A stretch of 64,000 nucleotides of DNA, from the NCBI GenBank assembly GCA_019084245.1, contig JAHRFE010000015.1, forward strand, positions 62,001 to 126,000, written 5' to 3'. The notes under the pieces were generated by a model. The model searched no databases, had not been told where the DNA came from, and saw only the letters and a list, made by a program, of their open reading frames with translations. The first letter of the stretch is position 1. The number at the start of each line of letters is the position of its first letter. The DNA is from Hoeflea sp. GTDB taxonomy: Bacteria; Pseudomonadota; Alphaproteobacteria; Rhizobiales; Rhizobiaceae. Below are positions 1-7,086 of the stretch, piece after piece. The position numbers and the translations under genes were made by a program.

Positions 1-1
1 C

Positions 2-535
2 CTGCTGCGCGGGCAGGGCGGAACCGACGATGCCATGCGCGCAGGCGCTGTGGCCGGGGCGGCGTTCGTCGTGCTCGACGGGGCTGTCCGGTCGCTGGGG
101 CTATCGCTTGAGGAAGCAGGTCGCGCGCTCAACTGGATCGCCGAGGCTTCGGGTGGACCCGTGGGCGGCTTCGGGCCGGTTGCCTTTGCCGGTGGCGAGC
201 GGGCGCTCATGCCGCTGTCGCCGGTGCACCTCCGCGCCAAGCGCGCGCCGGACGGGGTGATGGTCTCCTGGATCCGGCGCGGACGGATGTCCGCAGACAG
301 CTGGACGCCGGCGGACATCGCCCAGGACGAAGGCTTTGAGCGCTACCGGATCGAGATCCTCGATGGCGAAGCCGTTGTCCGCGCCGCCGAGGTGGAGGGC
401 TCACCGTGGCTCTATCCGGCGGGGAACGAACTCACCGATTTCGGCGCCGAACAGGCGTCGCTCACCGTGCGCATGACGCAAGCCGGAAAGCGCGTGCCCT
501 GGGGCGTGGCGCGCACCGCGACGATCGAACTTTGA
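2..535 (+). CDS. C-terminal part of a gene-transfer-agent/phage tail host-specificity protein (5' truncated by the window edge)
   Basis: The open frame enters from the left edge and stops at 535, leaving about 177 residues. The visible part has the 'LSPVHLRAKRAPDGVMVSWIRRGR' type of segment followed by a fibronectin-like 'RYRIEILDGEAVVR' stretch. That is the usual end of the very large baseplate/TIM-barrel tail protein encoded last in the gene transfer agent clusters of Alphaproteobacteria and in related siphophages. The family is known to form the distal tail tip that contacts the host. An internal ATG at 35 is not a credible start because the frame is open back to base 2. The next gene is a small holin-like protein, which fits a phage or GTA cluster ending here. 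The family call rests on remembered family features. Confidence 0.7.
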   Translation: MLRGQGGTDDAMRAGAVAGAAFVVLDGAVRSLGLSLEEAGRALNWIAEASGGPVGGFGPVAFAGGERALMPLSPVHLRAKRAPDGVMVSWIRRGRMSADSWTPADIAQDEGFERYRIEILDGEAVVRAAEVEGSPWLYPAGNELTDFGAEQASLTVRMTQAGKRVPWGVARTATIEL

Positions 536-561
536 AGCTCAACCTTGAAAGGAGAGACAGA

Positions 562-768
562 ATGACCGACATCAAGCCCTGGTGGCAATCCAAGACCCTG
601 TGGGGCGCCCTCGTGACGATCGGCTCCGCGGCCCTCGGCCTCGCAGGTCTTGAGCTCGGCGATAGGGATCGCGAGGCTCTGATCGAACTGCTGACATCGC
701 TGGGGGCCGCCATCGGCGGCGTGATCGCGATCTTTGGACGGATCACGGCGAAGAGCAGGATCGGGTGA
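562..768 (+). CDS. small holin-like membrane protein (68 aa)
   Basis: The 68-residue protein starts at an ATG preceded by a strong Shine-Dalgarno (AAAGGAGAGA, 547-556), 26 bases after the tail gene stop. It begins with an aromatic, charged segment (MTDIKPWWQSKTLWG), then a hydrophobic Ala/Gly/Leu helix (about residues 14-30), an acidic amphipathic turn (about 31-44), a second hydrophobic helix (about 45-59) and a basic tail. This two-helix, basic-tail layout is typical of small phage holins and of the small membrane proteins found at the end of rhizobial GTA-like clusters. Pore formation is inferred from size, topology and neighbours, not from a diagnostic motif. An upstream ATG in the same frame (406) overlaps the tail gene and lacks a ribosome site. 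Confidence 0.55.
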   Translation: MTDIKPWWQSKTLWGALVTIGSAALGLAGLELGDRDREALIELLTSLGAAIGGVIAIFGRITAKSRIG

Positions 769-808
769 GGCAGGGTTACTGCACCAGGGCAACTCAACCG
801 TCTGCTCA

Positions 809-838
809 TTGACAAGTATGTAAATTACGCACATATAT
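809..838 (+). promoter_or_regulatory. putative promoter of the toxin-antitoxin pair, probably giving a leaderless mRNA
   Basis: TTGACA at 809-814 is a perfect -35 box. An AT-rich ATATAT at 833-838 lies 18 bases downstream as a -10 candidate. The toxin ATG is at 844, so the expected transcription start falls at or within a base or two of the start codon. No Shine-Dalgarno sequence is seen before 844. Confidence 0.5.
820..828. promoter_or_regulatory. palindromic operator candidate in the promoter spacer
   Basis: GTAAATTAC is a perfect 9-bp palindrome between the -35 and -10 boxes of the toxin-antitoxin promoter. A second inverted repeat, TATGT (817-821) and ACATA (831-835), surrounds it. Binding here by the XRE antitoxin would repress transcription, as is usual for such modules. 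Confidence 0.4.
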
Positions 839-843
839 CACGC

Positions 844-1230
844 ATGCCCAACACCCTGCACACCGTCACCGAGCTTGGCGCGTTCAACAGAGCGGCGAAG
901 GCAGCGGGGATGTCAGCACTGGATGTGGAGGACCTGGTGACGTATCTCGCAGAGAACCCAGATGCGGGTGATGAGATACAGGGAACAGGCGGATGCCGTA
1001 AGCTCCGTTTTTCGATCCGAGGCAACACAAAGGGCAAGAGTGGCGGCGTAAGAACCATCACGCTGTTTTCGGGGCCTGATTTGCCGGTTTTCCTGATCAC
1101 GGTGTTTGCAAAGAACCAGAAAGTGACGCTGACAAAGGCCGAACGCAACAGCTTGAAAAAGCTTTCTGACCAGATAGTTCGAGAGTATGCGAGGCGCGTA
1201 TCGCCTCTGGCAGAAGGAGACAGAGAATGA
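844..1230 (+). CDS. RelE/HigB-like toxin of a type II toxin-antitoxin system
   Basis: A 128-residue basic protein. The central segment GCRKLRFSIRGNTKGKSGGVRTITLF, then 'VFLITVFAKNQKVTLTKAERNSLKKL', is the usual layout of RelE-superfamily (HigB/YgjN-like) mRNA interferases: a basic beta-strand core, an Arg in the R-x-I/T-L-F strand, then Lys-rich helices. Family members cleave mRNA, often on the ribosome. The stop overlaps the start of an XRE-type antitoxin by four bases (ATGA), the toxin-first order seen in higBA-like loci. The ATG at 844 has no ribosome-binding site, and the promoter position suggests leaderless translation. Catalytic residues were not assigned individually. Confidence 0.75.
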   Translation: MPNTLHTVTELGAFNRAAKAAGMSALDVEDLVTYLAENPDAGDEIQGTGGCRKLRFSIRGNTKGKSGGVRTITLFSGPDLPVFLITVFAKNQKVTLTKAERNSLKKLSDQIVREYARRVSPLAEGDRE

Positions 1231-1556
1231 GCAAAAAGGCATTTGACCAGATAGCGGAGGGGCTGGAGGAGGCCTTGGCCGTGGTGCGCGGCGAAGCAGA
1301 ACCTTTCAAGCTGCATGTGCCTTCCGAGATTGATGTAAAGGCTATCAGGGCGCGTACGGGTCTGTCACAAAAGGACTTCGCCTCAACATTTGCCTTCGGG
1401 TTGGATCAGTTGAAGCAGTGGGAGCAGGGACGCTCACGGCCTGTGCAGGCGATGCGGGCGTACCTGCTTCTGATCAATGCCCACCCCGTAGATATGGTGA
1501 AGGCTCTGAGAGATTTGAAAGAGCATGGGCAGAGTTCCAAGCTTTTGGCTGTTTGA
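1227..1556 (+). CDS. XRE/HigA-type antitoxin (NadS-like)
   Basis: A 109-residue protein translationally coupled to the toxin by an ATGA overlap. Residues about 37-65 (VKAIRARTGLSQKDFASTF...LDQLKQWEQGR) form a helix-turn-helix of the XRE/Cro type with the characteristic 'GLSQ..FA' and 'WEQGRSRP' signatures. The N-terminal part (EGLEEALAVVRGEAEPFKLHVP) matches the linker region that wraps the toxin in NadS/HigA antitoxins. It should neutralise the upstream toxin and autorepress the promoter before 844. A ribosome site (GGAGACAGAG) lies at the end of the toxin gene. Confidence 0.8.
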   Translation: MSKKAFDQIAEGLEEALAVVRGEAEPFKLHVPSEIDVKAIRARTGLSQKDFASTFAFGLDQLKQWEQGRSRPVQAMRAYLLLINAHPVDMVKALRDLKEHGQSSKLLAV

Positions 1557-1690
1557 TTGCTCCTGTATTCCGGCCTCTGTATCCGCCCGCGCCCTTGCGC
1601 ACCCGCCCCCGGTTTCCATTCATTTGCGGTTCAGGCAGGATCTTGTATCACTGGCTTCACGATGAAATACGAACCGCTTCAGGGCTGATC

Positions 1691-1978
1691 ATGACCATGA
1701 ATATCCTCAGTATTGGCTTAATCGCAGCGCATGCCGCGACCATGGCGCCGGTGGCTGCCGTGCCTGTGGGGCAGGGGGCGTCGGGTGACGCGGCGATCAT
1801 CCGCGTCGCGGCTGATTGCTCCGGCGCGGCTTCCCAGGTTGTGGGCGAGACCGGCGGGCAGTTGCTGTCTGCATCGGCCAAGACCAACGGCGGCCAGACC
1901 GTTTGCGAAATTACCGTCCTGGTGCCGGGCAGCGGCAATGACCGGCCAAAAAAGGTCACGGTCAGGGTTCCGCAGTGA
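1691..1978 (+). CDS. feuN: FeuN-like small exported protein
   Basis: A 95-residue protein with a short hydrophobic N-terminus (MNILSIGLIAAHAATMAPVAA) that looks like a signal peptide, followed by a small domain with two cysteines in ADCSGAASQVV and QTVCEITVLVPG. It sits directly upstream of feuP and feuQ. In Sinorhizobium meliloti the same position holds feuN, a small periplasmic protein that restrains the FeuQ kinase and is needed to avoid runaway FeuP signalling. The assignment rests on position, size, export signal and the G-G-Q-L-L-S / C-E-I-T-V-L-V-P pattern. The start could be the ATG at 1691 or at 1697; neither has a good ribosome site. The upstream extension of this frame overlaps the antitoxin gene and is unlikely. 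Confidence 0.6.
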   Translation: MTMNILSIGLIAAHAATMAPVAAVPVGQGASGDAAIIRVAADCSGAASQVVGETGGQLLSASAKTNGGQTVCEITVLVPGSGNDRPKKVTVRVPQ

Positions 1979-2099
1979 GGTTTTCACCATGCAACGGATC
2001 GAATGGAACTCTTCCTGTTCAAGGCAGTCGTCGTTCTGATATTTGAGGCGACGTGCCCCTGGCCCGGTGCATGATAGGCAGGGTGCATGATACGATGAT

Positions 2100-2130
2100 G
2101 CGCGCCGATTCCTGCTGTGGTCCGGCGCGC
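2100..2130 (+). promoter_or_regulatory. GC-rich hairpin between feuN and feuP
   Basis: Arms GCGCGCCG (2100-2107) and CGGCGCGC (2123-2130) pair perfectly over 8 bp with a 15-base loop. There is no T-run after it, so it is not a typical terminator. It lies 30 bases before the feuP GTG and could be an attenuator or a protective structure that sets feuN:feuP ratios. Confidence 0.4.
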
Positions 2131-2160
2131 TGACACAGGCATAAGGCGGGGGCGGTTTAC

Positions 2161-2847
2161 GTGCGCATATTGATTGTCGAGGATGACAAGGATCTCAATC
2201 GCCAGCTGGCGGACGCGCTGGTCGAGCAGGGCTATGTGGTAGACCGCGCCCATGACGGCGAGGAAGGCCATTTTTTGGGTGACACCGAGCCCTATGACGC
2301 GGTCATCCTTGATATCGGACTGCCGGAGATGGACGGCGTGACGGTTCTGGAGAACTGGCGCGCCAATCAGCGAATCATGCCGGTGCTGATCCTGACCGCG
2401 CGCGACCGCTGGAGCGACAAGGTGGCGGGCATTGACGCAGGCGCGGATGATTATGTCACCAAGCCGTTTCATGTCGAGGAAGTGCTGGCGCGCATCCGCG
2501 CCCTGATCCGCCGTGCTTCCGGCCATGCCTCGTCGGAAATTAGCTGTGGCCCGGTGCGGCTTGACACCAAGGCGTCGAAAGCCAGCGTCGACGGCGTCAC
2601 GCTGAAACTGACCAGTCATGAATTCCGTCTTCTGTCCTATCTCATGCATCACATGGGCGAGGTGGTGTCGCGCACCACACTGGTCGAGCACATGTATGAC
2701 CAGGATTTTGACCGGGATTCCAACACCATCGAGGTGTTTGTCGGCCGGCTGCGCAAGAAGATCGGCGTCGACATGATCGAGACCGTGCGCGGCCTCGGCT
2801 ACCGCATTGTCCCGCCCGAGGGCGCGGATGCCGGCAAGTCCGGATGA
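2161..2847 (+). CDS. feuP: FeuP, OmpR/PhoB-family response regulator
   Basis: A 228-residue regulator with a GTG start preceded by AAGGCGGGGGCGG. The receiver domain (1-115) has the acidic pocket E7-D8-D9, the phospho-acceptor D51 (VILDIGLP), T79 and K101 (YVTKPF). The winged-helix output domain (about 125-222) ends in the usual LRKKIGVDMIETVRGLGYRI. The gene overlaps feuQ by ATGA. In S. meliloti FeuP/FeuQ is an osmosensory system required for cyclic beta-glucan export (ndvA expression) and symbiosis, and in Brucella the pair is also conserved. Identity as FeuP is based on sequence resemblance recalled from rhizobia plus the feuN-feuP-feuQ order. Confidence 0.8.
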   Translation: MRILIVEDDKDLNRQLADALVEQGYVVDRAHDGEEGHFLGDTEPYDAVILDIGLPEMDGVTVLENWRANQRIMPVLILTARDRWSDKVAGIDAGADDYVTKPFHVEEVLARIRALIRRASGHASSEISCGPVRLDTKASKASVDGVTLKLTSHEFRLLSYLMHHMGEVVSRTTLVEHMYDQDFDRDSNTIEVFVGRLRKKIGVDMIETVRGLGYRIVPPEGADAGKSG

Positions 2848-4226
2848 AGCAGGGCTCGCTCACCGCGCGGGTTTTGCTGTTTGCGTCGGTATGGGCCGTG
2901 ATTGCGCTCGTCGCCATCGCGATCGTGATTTCGCAACTCTACCGCGCCGGCAGCGAGCGCGCCTTTGGAGATCTGCTGCGCGCCCACCTCAACAGCGTCA
3001 TCAATGCGGTGACGATCAATGCCGATGGCCTTTTGTCCGGCAATCCGCAACTGGGCGACCTGGTGTTCGATCAGCCCGGCAGCGGCTGGATCTGGCTGGT
3101 GGAGCCGCTGGGCGCGCTTGAGAGCCCGCGGCTGGCCTCGATCTCGGTCGGGGACACGGTGATTGCGCCGCCAAGCATCGAGGCGCTGCCGTTCAACGAG
3201 CGCTATCAGCGCAGCTATCCGGCCGTCGACGCCCAGGGCAACAGGCTGGAAATCATCGAAACCGAAGTCGAACTCGACGCCGAGGGTCATGCCGCCCGCT
3301 TCCGGGTGGCCGGCAACCGCGCGGTGCTGGAGGCCGACATCGCGGCGTTTTCCGGTAATCTCTATCTGGCGCTGGCGCTGTTTGGCATTGGCAGCCTGCT
3401 GCTCAACGCTGTCGCCATTCTGTATGGCTTGCGGCCGCTCGACCAGGCGCGGCAGGCGCTGGGCCGCATTCGTGCGGGCGAGGCGCAGCAGCTCGACGGC
3501 GCGTTTCCGCGCGAGATCGCCCCGCTGGCGGGGGAAATCAACGCCCTGATTGAAGCCAACCACCGCGTGGTCGAGCGGGCGCGCATGCAGGTTGGCAATC
3601 TGGCCCATTCGCTCAAAACGCCGATCGCCGTGCTGATCAACGAATCCCGCGACATGAGCCCTGCGCATGCCAAGCTGGTCCGCTCCCAGGCCGAGACCAT
3701 GCAGGCGCAGGTTCAGACCTATCTCGACAGGGCCCGCATCGCCGCCCAGCGCGGCAGCGTGCTGGCCCGCACCGAGGCCGCCCCGGTGATCGAGCGCCTG
3801 GTCCGGGTGATGGCGAAACTCAACCGCGACCTGGATTTTTCCACCGATATCGAACCGCGCGACGCAGTGCTTGCAATGGAAAGCCAGGACCTGGAGGAAG
3901 CTCTGGGCAATCTGGTCGAGAATGCGGCGAAATTCGCGCGCAAGAGCGTTGGTGTCCGGTTGCGCCGGATGCCGGACAGCGACGGGCAGAGGCCGATGTA
4001 CCGGATTGACATTGATGACGACGGACCGGGTCTTGATGAGGCCGGTATGGCGGAAGCCATGAAGCGCGGACGCAGGCTCGACGAGTCCAAGCCCGGTACG
4101 GGCTTGGGGCTTTCCATCGTTGGCGAGATCGCTACCGAGTACAAGGGCGGCTTCACCCTTGCCCGTGCCAAATCGGGCGGATTGTCGGCGCAACTCACCC
4201 TGCCTGCGCTGATTGCGGAGGGGTGA
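2844..4226 (+). CDS. feuQ: FeuQ, sensor histidine kinase
   Basis: A 460-residue membrane kinase. TM1 is about residues 8-29, a periplasmic sensor about 30-168, TM2 about 169-192, then a short HAMP-like linker. The dimerisation helix carries H255 (GNLAHSLKTPIAVL), followed by the N-box NLVENAAKF, the D-box DDDGPGL and the G-box PGTGLGLSIV. The H-box variant 'AHSLKTP' is PhoQ/FeuQ-like. The periplasmic part contains W-I-W-L and R-Y-Q-R-S-Y patches where a small partner such as the FeuN-like protein could act. The ATGA overlap with feuP implies translational coupling. The kinase is expected to phosphorylate D51 of FeuP. Confidence 0.8.
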   Translation: MKQGSLTARVLLFASVWAVIALVAIAIVISQLYRAGSERAFGDLLRAHLNSVINAVTINADGLLSGNPQLGDLVFDQPGSGWIWLVEPLGALESPRLASISVGDTVIAPPSIEALPFNERYQRSYPAVDAQGNRLEIIETEVELDAEGHAARFRVAGNRAVLEADIAAFSGNLYLALALFGIGSLLLNAVAILYGLRPLDQARQALGRIRAGEAQQLDGAFPREIAPLAGEINALIEANHRVVERARMQVGNLAHSLKTPIAVLINESRDMSPAHAKLVRSQAETMQAQVQTYLDRARIAAQRGSVLARTEAAPVIERLVRVMAKLNRDLDFSTDIEPRDAVLAMESQDLEEALGNLVENAAKFARKSVGVRLRRMPDSDGQRPMYRIDIDDDGPGLDEAGMAEAMKRGRRLDESKPGTGLGLSIVGEIATEYKGGFTLARAKSGGLSAQLTLPALIAEG

Positions 4227-4265
4227 GGTGCGATCTTTCGGTCACAATGCGGCCACAGGAACGAA

Positions 4266-4279
4266 GCACAATCTTGTGC
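4266..4279. promoter_or_regulatory. palindrome upstream of the lipoprotein gene
   Basis: GCACAA-TC-TTGTGC is a perfect 6-bp inverted repeat with a two-base centre, 55 bases before the lipoprotein ATG and 39 bases after the feuQ stop. It could be a dimeric-regulator operator. The binding factor is unknown. Confidence 0.35.
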
Positions 4280-4334
4280 GTTATGGTACCAGGCGCCACG
4301 ATTTCCGTACGCTTGGACAAGTAGGACGACCGGT

Positions 4335-4784
4335 ATGACAATGGCATTTTCAAGTGTCGCGAAGCTCTTTTTTCTTGCCGGCCTCTCGGCCACGGTTGCG
4401 GGCTGCACCACAGCGGGCGGCGCGCGCCCCATGGCGTTCGCACCGGTGGAGGCCCCGAAGATCGGCGGCGGCGATGCAATCCTTGTGTCGCTCAATGGCG
4501 GTCTGCTGCCACAGGAGGCGATCGGGAGCCTTGGAAGGCCGGATCAGATGCGCGCCCTGTCGGCTGAATATGAGGCGCTTGAAAAAGCCCCGCTTGGACA
4601 AAAGGTCGCCTGGAAGAGCCCGACCGGCAATGCGTCCGGCGAAGTGTCCGCCGGCACGCCCTATCAGGTCGGACAACAGAATTGCCGCCAATACACCCAT
4701 TCGGCCACCATCAGGGGCGCCCAGGTGCAGCGGCAGGGGGCCGCCTGCCGCAATGAAGACGGCAGCTGGACGCCGCTCGGCTAA
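4335..4784 (+). CDS. lipoprotein with a 17-kDa surface-antigen-type C-terminal domain
   Basis: A 149-residue protein with a lipoprotein signal peptide: hydrophobic stretch FFLAGLSATVAG followed by C24 in a V-A-G-C lipobox. The C-terminal half (about 85-149: WKSPTGNASGEVSAGTPYQ...CRQYTHSATIRG...QGAACRNEDGSW) matches the pattern of RT0821/Lpp0805-like surface-antigen domains, with two cysteines that could form a disulphide. It is likely outer-membrane or periplasmic. An alternative start two codons later (4341) is possible. It follows feuQ by 108 bases with its own palindrome, so it may be transcribed separately. Exact function is unknown. Confidence 0.65.
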   Translation: MTMAFSSVAKLFFLAGLSATVAGCTTAGGARPMAFAPVEAPKIGGGDAILVSLNGGLLPQEAIGSLGRPDQMRALSAEYEALEKAPLGQKVAWKSPTGNASGEVSAGTPYQVGQQNCRQYTHSATIRGAQVQRQGAACRNEDGSWTPLG

Positions 4785-4863
4785 ATAGCCCCGGCAAGTT
4801 GATCCGTGTCATTGTTTTGCCGGTCATGGGGACTATGTCTCCTACTTGGCGCAAATGGCTTTC

Positions 4864-4878
4864 GGTCGCGACGCGACC
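4864..4878. promoter_or_regulatory. palindrome upstream of the ccm operon
   Basis: GGTCGC-GAC-GCGACC is a perfect inverted repeat 70 bases before the ccmI start, in the only non-coding gap before this operon. It is a candidate operator. No regulator can be named. Confidence 0.3.
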
Positions 4879-4948
4879 AATCGCCCCATATTCCCTTTCC
4901 GCGCCGATTGCGGTTGGAAAACAAACAATGCTCGGATATTGAAGCCAC

Positions 4949-6556
4949 ATGTTGTTCTGGGTAATCGTAGCCGTCATGACCGCCGCAACGACGCTGGCCC
5001 TGCTTGGGCCGGTGGCGCGCGCTCGTAAATCCGCATCCGCCGCACCCGAATCCCATGATGTCGAGGTGTATCGTGATCAGCTGAGCGAAATCGACCGCGA
5101 CCTTGCCGAAGGCCTGGTTGATCCGGCTCAGGCAGAAGTGGCGCGCACCGAAATCTCCCGGCGCCTGCTCGCGGCAGCGCGCAAGATCGAGGCGGCGGAC
5201 GCCGCCGCGGCTGGCGCCGACAATGCGAAGCTCCGCCGCGCTGTGGCGATTGCGGTCGTCATCTTCATGCCTGTGGCCGCTGTGACCGCCTATATCGAAC
5301 TCGGACGACCCGATCTGCCGCAGTTGCCGCTGTCGGCCAGGTTGCAGGCCGAACCGCAGTCAACCGATATCGCCATGCTGATTTCGCGAGCGGAACAGCA
5401 TCTGGCGGCAAACCCGAATGATGGCCGCGGCTGGGATGTGCTGGGGCCGATCTACATGCGCACCGGGCGGTTTGACGATGCGGCTGCGGCGCTGCAGAAG
5501 GCGATTGCGCTTCTGGGCCCATCGCCCGAGCGGCAGGCGAGCCTTGGGGAGGCACTGTTTTCCGCCGCGGGCGGCATTGTCACGGAACAGGCGAGCCTTG
5601 CGTTCCAGACTGCGCGCGAGCTTGATCCGACCGATCCTAGGCCGCGGTTTTACCTGGCCCTGGCTCTGGCCCAGGCCGGCAAGACGACGGAAGCCCGCGC
5701 GGCGTTTTCCGGCATGCTGGAAAGCGCCCCCGAAGGTGCGCCCTGGATACCGGCGGTGCAAAGCCAGATCGCTGCACTGCAGCCGGACGCCGGATCCGCT
5801 GTCCCCGGCAATCCATCAGCAGCCGATATCGCCGCCGCGCAGAACATGAGCGCGGAAGACCGCCAGGCGATGATCGGTTCCATGATGGAAAGCCTCGCGG
5901 CCAAGCTCGCCGACAATCCCGACAATATTGAAGGCTGGCTGCGGTTGGTGCGGTCCCATGCAGTGACCGGAAGCCGTGACAAGGCGCAGGTGGCGCTGGA
6001 TCAGGCCTTCGCAGTGTTTGCGCCTTCCGGGCCCGAACGCCAGGCCTTGAATGCTCTTGCCAATGAGCTCGGCCTGATCGCCACGCCAACGCTCGGCGGT
6101 GTGCCGGTGGCGCCTGCGGCGCCGGCCGACCCACAGTCGGGCAGCCAACCCTCCGCGGATGCGCAAACCCCCTTCATCCTGCCCGGCGCCAGCGCTGACG
6201 CTGCGACCGCCGCAGACGTGGCCGACGCCCAGACCTCCGGCGAGACTGCTTCGGCAGCGCCTGCCGGACCATCCCAGGCCGATGTCGCCGCCGCGGCCCA
6301 GATGTCACCCGCTGATCGCACGGCGATGATTCGCGGCATGGTCGAAACACTGGACGCCAAGCTCACCGACAACCCGGACGATATCGAAGGCTGGCTGCGG
6401 CTCGTGCGCTCCTACACAGTGCTGGGCGATCGCGCGGCCGCCGAACAGGCGCTCGTGCGCGCCACCGTTACCTTTCCGGGCGGCAGCGAAGGCGGTCGCC
6501 AATTGGCCGGGCTTGCGGCACAGCTTGGACTTGAACCTGAGGTAGAGGGCCAATGA
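4949..6556 (+). CDS. ccmI: CcmI (CycH), cytochrome c biogenesis TPR protein, enlarged
   Basis: A 535-residue inner-membrane protein. TM1 (about 2-20), a cytoplasmic segment with the family motif [36 protein letters not shown] (in parts), TM2 (about 94-115), then a periplasmic TPR region that in this family holds apocytochrome c for heme ligation by CcmF/CcmH. Rhizobial CycH proteins are, as I recall, about 370-380 residues. Here the C-terminal TPR module occurs twice, beginning at about residues 292 and 444, joined by an Ala/Pro-rich linker (about 375-440). Both copies keep [14 protein letters not shown]. The gene overlaps ccmE by ATGA and is the first of four ccm genes. Confidence 0.9.
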   Translation: MLFWVIVAVMTAATTLALLGPVARARKSASAAPESHDVEVYRDQLSEIDRDLAEGLVDPAQAEVARTEISRRLLAAARKIEAADAAAAGADNAKLRRAVAIAVVIFMPVAAVTAYIELGRPDLPQLPLSARLQAEPQSTDIAMLISRAEQHLAANPNDGRGWDVLGPIYMRTGRFDDAAAALQKAIALLGPSPERQASLGEALFSAAGGIVTEQASLAFQTARELDPTDPRPRFYLALALAQAGKTTEARAAFSGMLESAPEGAPWIPAVQSQIAALQPDAGSAVPGNPSAADIAAAQNMSAEDRQAMIGSMMESLAAKLADNPDNIEGWLRLVRSHAVTGSRDKAQVALDQAFAVFAPSGPERQALNALANELGLIATPTLGGVPVAPAAPADPQSGSQPSADAQTPFILPGASADAATAADVADAQTSGETASAAPAGPSQADVAAAAQMSPADRTAMIRGMVETLDAKLTDNPDDIEGWLRLVRSYTVLGDRAAAEQALVRATVTFPGGSEGGRQLAGLAAQLGLEPEVEGQ

Positions 6557-7023
6557 CCCGTAAACAGAAACGATTGGCGATCATCGCCGCCGGCGCGGTG
6601 TTTTTGACCGGCGCAGCCGCTCTGGTGACATCGGCGCTGCGTGAACAGATCGTGTTCTTCAATTCTCCCACCGATGTGCTGGCCCAGCAACTGGCTCCCG
6701 GCACCAGGGTGCGGCTTGGCGGTCTGGTGGAAGAGGGATCGGTTGAGCGCGGCGAGAATTCCGCCGTCACCTTCCTGGTCACCGACACCAGCGCATCGGT
6801 CAAGGTCCGCTATGTCGGCCTTCTGCCGGACCTGTTCCGCGAAGGCCAGGGCGTGGTGACCGAGGGCGTGTTTTCCCAGGATGAAGGCACGTTCCTGGCC
6901 GATTCGGTTCTGGCCAAGCACGATGAGAACTACATGCCGAAGGAAGTCGCCGATTCGCTCAAGGCGCAGGGCGTCTGGAAGGATGGCGACCCGGCCCCGG
7001 GCGTCGGCGTTCAAACGCAATAG
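6553..7023 (+). CDS. ccmE: CcmE (CycJ), periplasmic heme chaperone
   Basis: A 156-residue membrane-anchored protein with a single N-terminal TM (about 8-27) and an OB-fold periplasmic domain. The heme-attachment segment [10 protein letters not shown] is present; H123 is the histidine that forms the covalent bond to heme in this family, followed by the conserved Tyr (Y127). It accepts heme from the CcmABCD machinery and passes it to CcmF. It overlaps the ccmI stop (ATGA), so translation is probably coupled. The family length is about 150-160, so it looks complete. Confidence 0.96.
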   Translation: MTRKQKRLAIIAAGAVFLTGAAALVTSALREQIVFFNSPTDVLAQQLAPGTRVRLGGLVEEGSVERGENSAVTFLVTDTSASVKVRYVGLLPDLFREGQGVVTEGVFSQDEGTFLADSVLAKHDENYMPKEVADSLKAQGVWKDGDPAPGVGVQTQ

Positions 7024-7086
7024 GCCGCCTGCGCGGTCAAAGGCCTGAAAAGATGGGCTATTGAAGTTAAGGGAGGTGAGAACGCC

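Noticed and set aside
406..561. N-terminal extension of the holin-like frame to an ATG at 406
   Set aside because: It overlaps the tail gene and lacks a ribosome site; the ATG at 562 has a strong one.
1418..1690. N-terminal extension of the FeuN-like frame to an ATG at 1418
   Set aside because: It would overlap the antitoxin gene and gives a Pro/Arg/Cys-rich leader that hides the signal peptide beginning at 1691.
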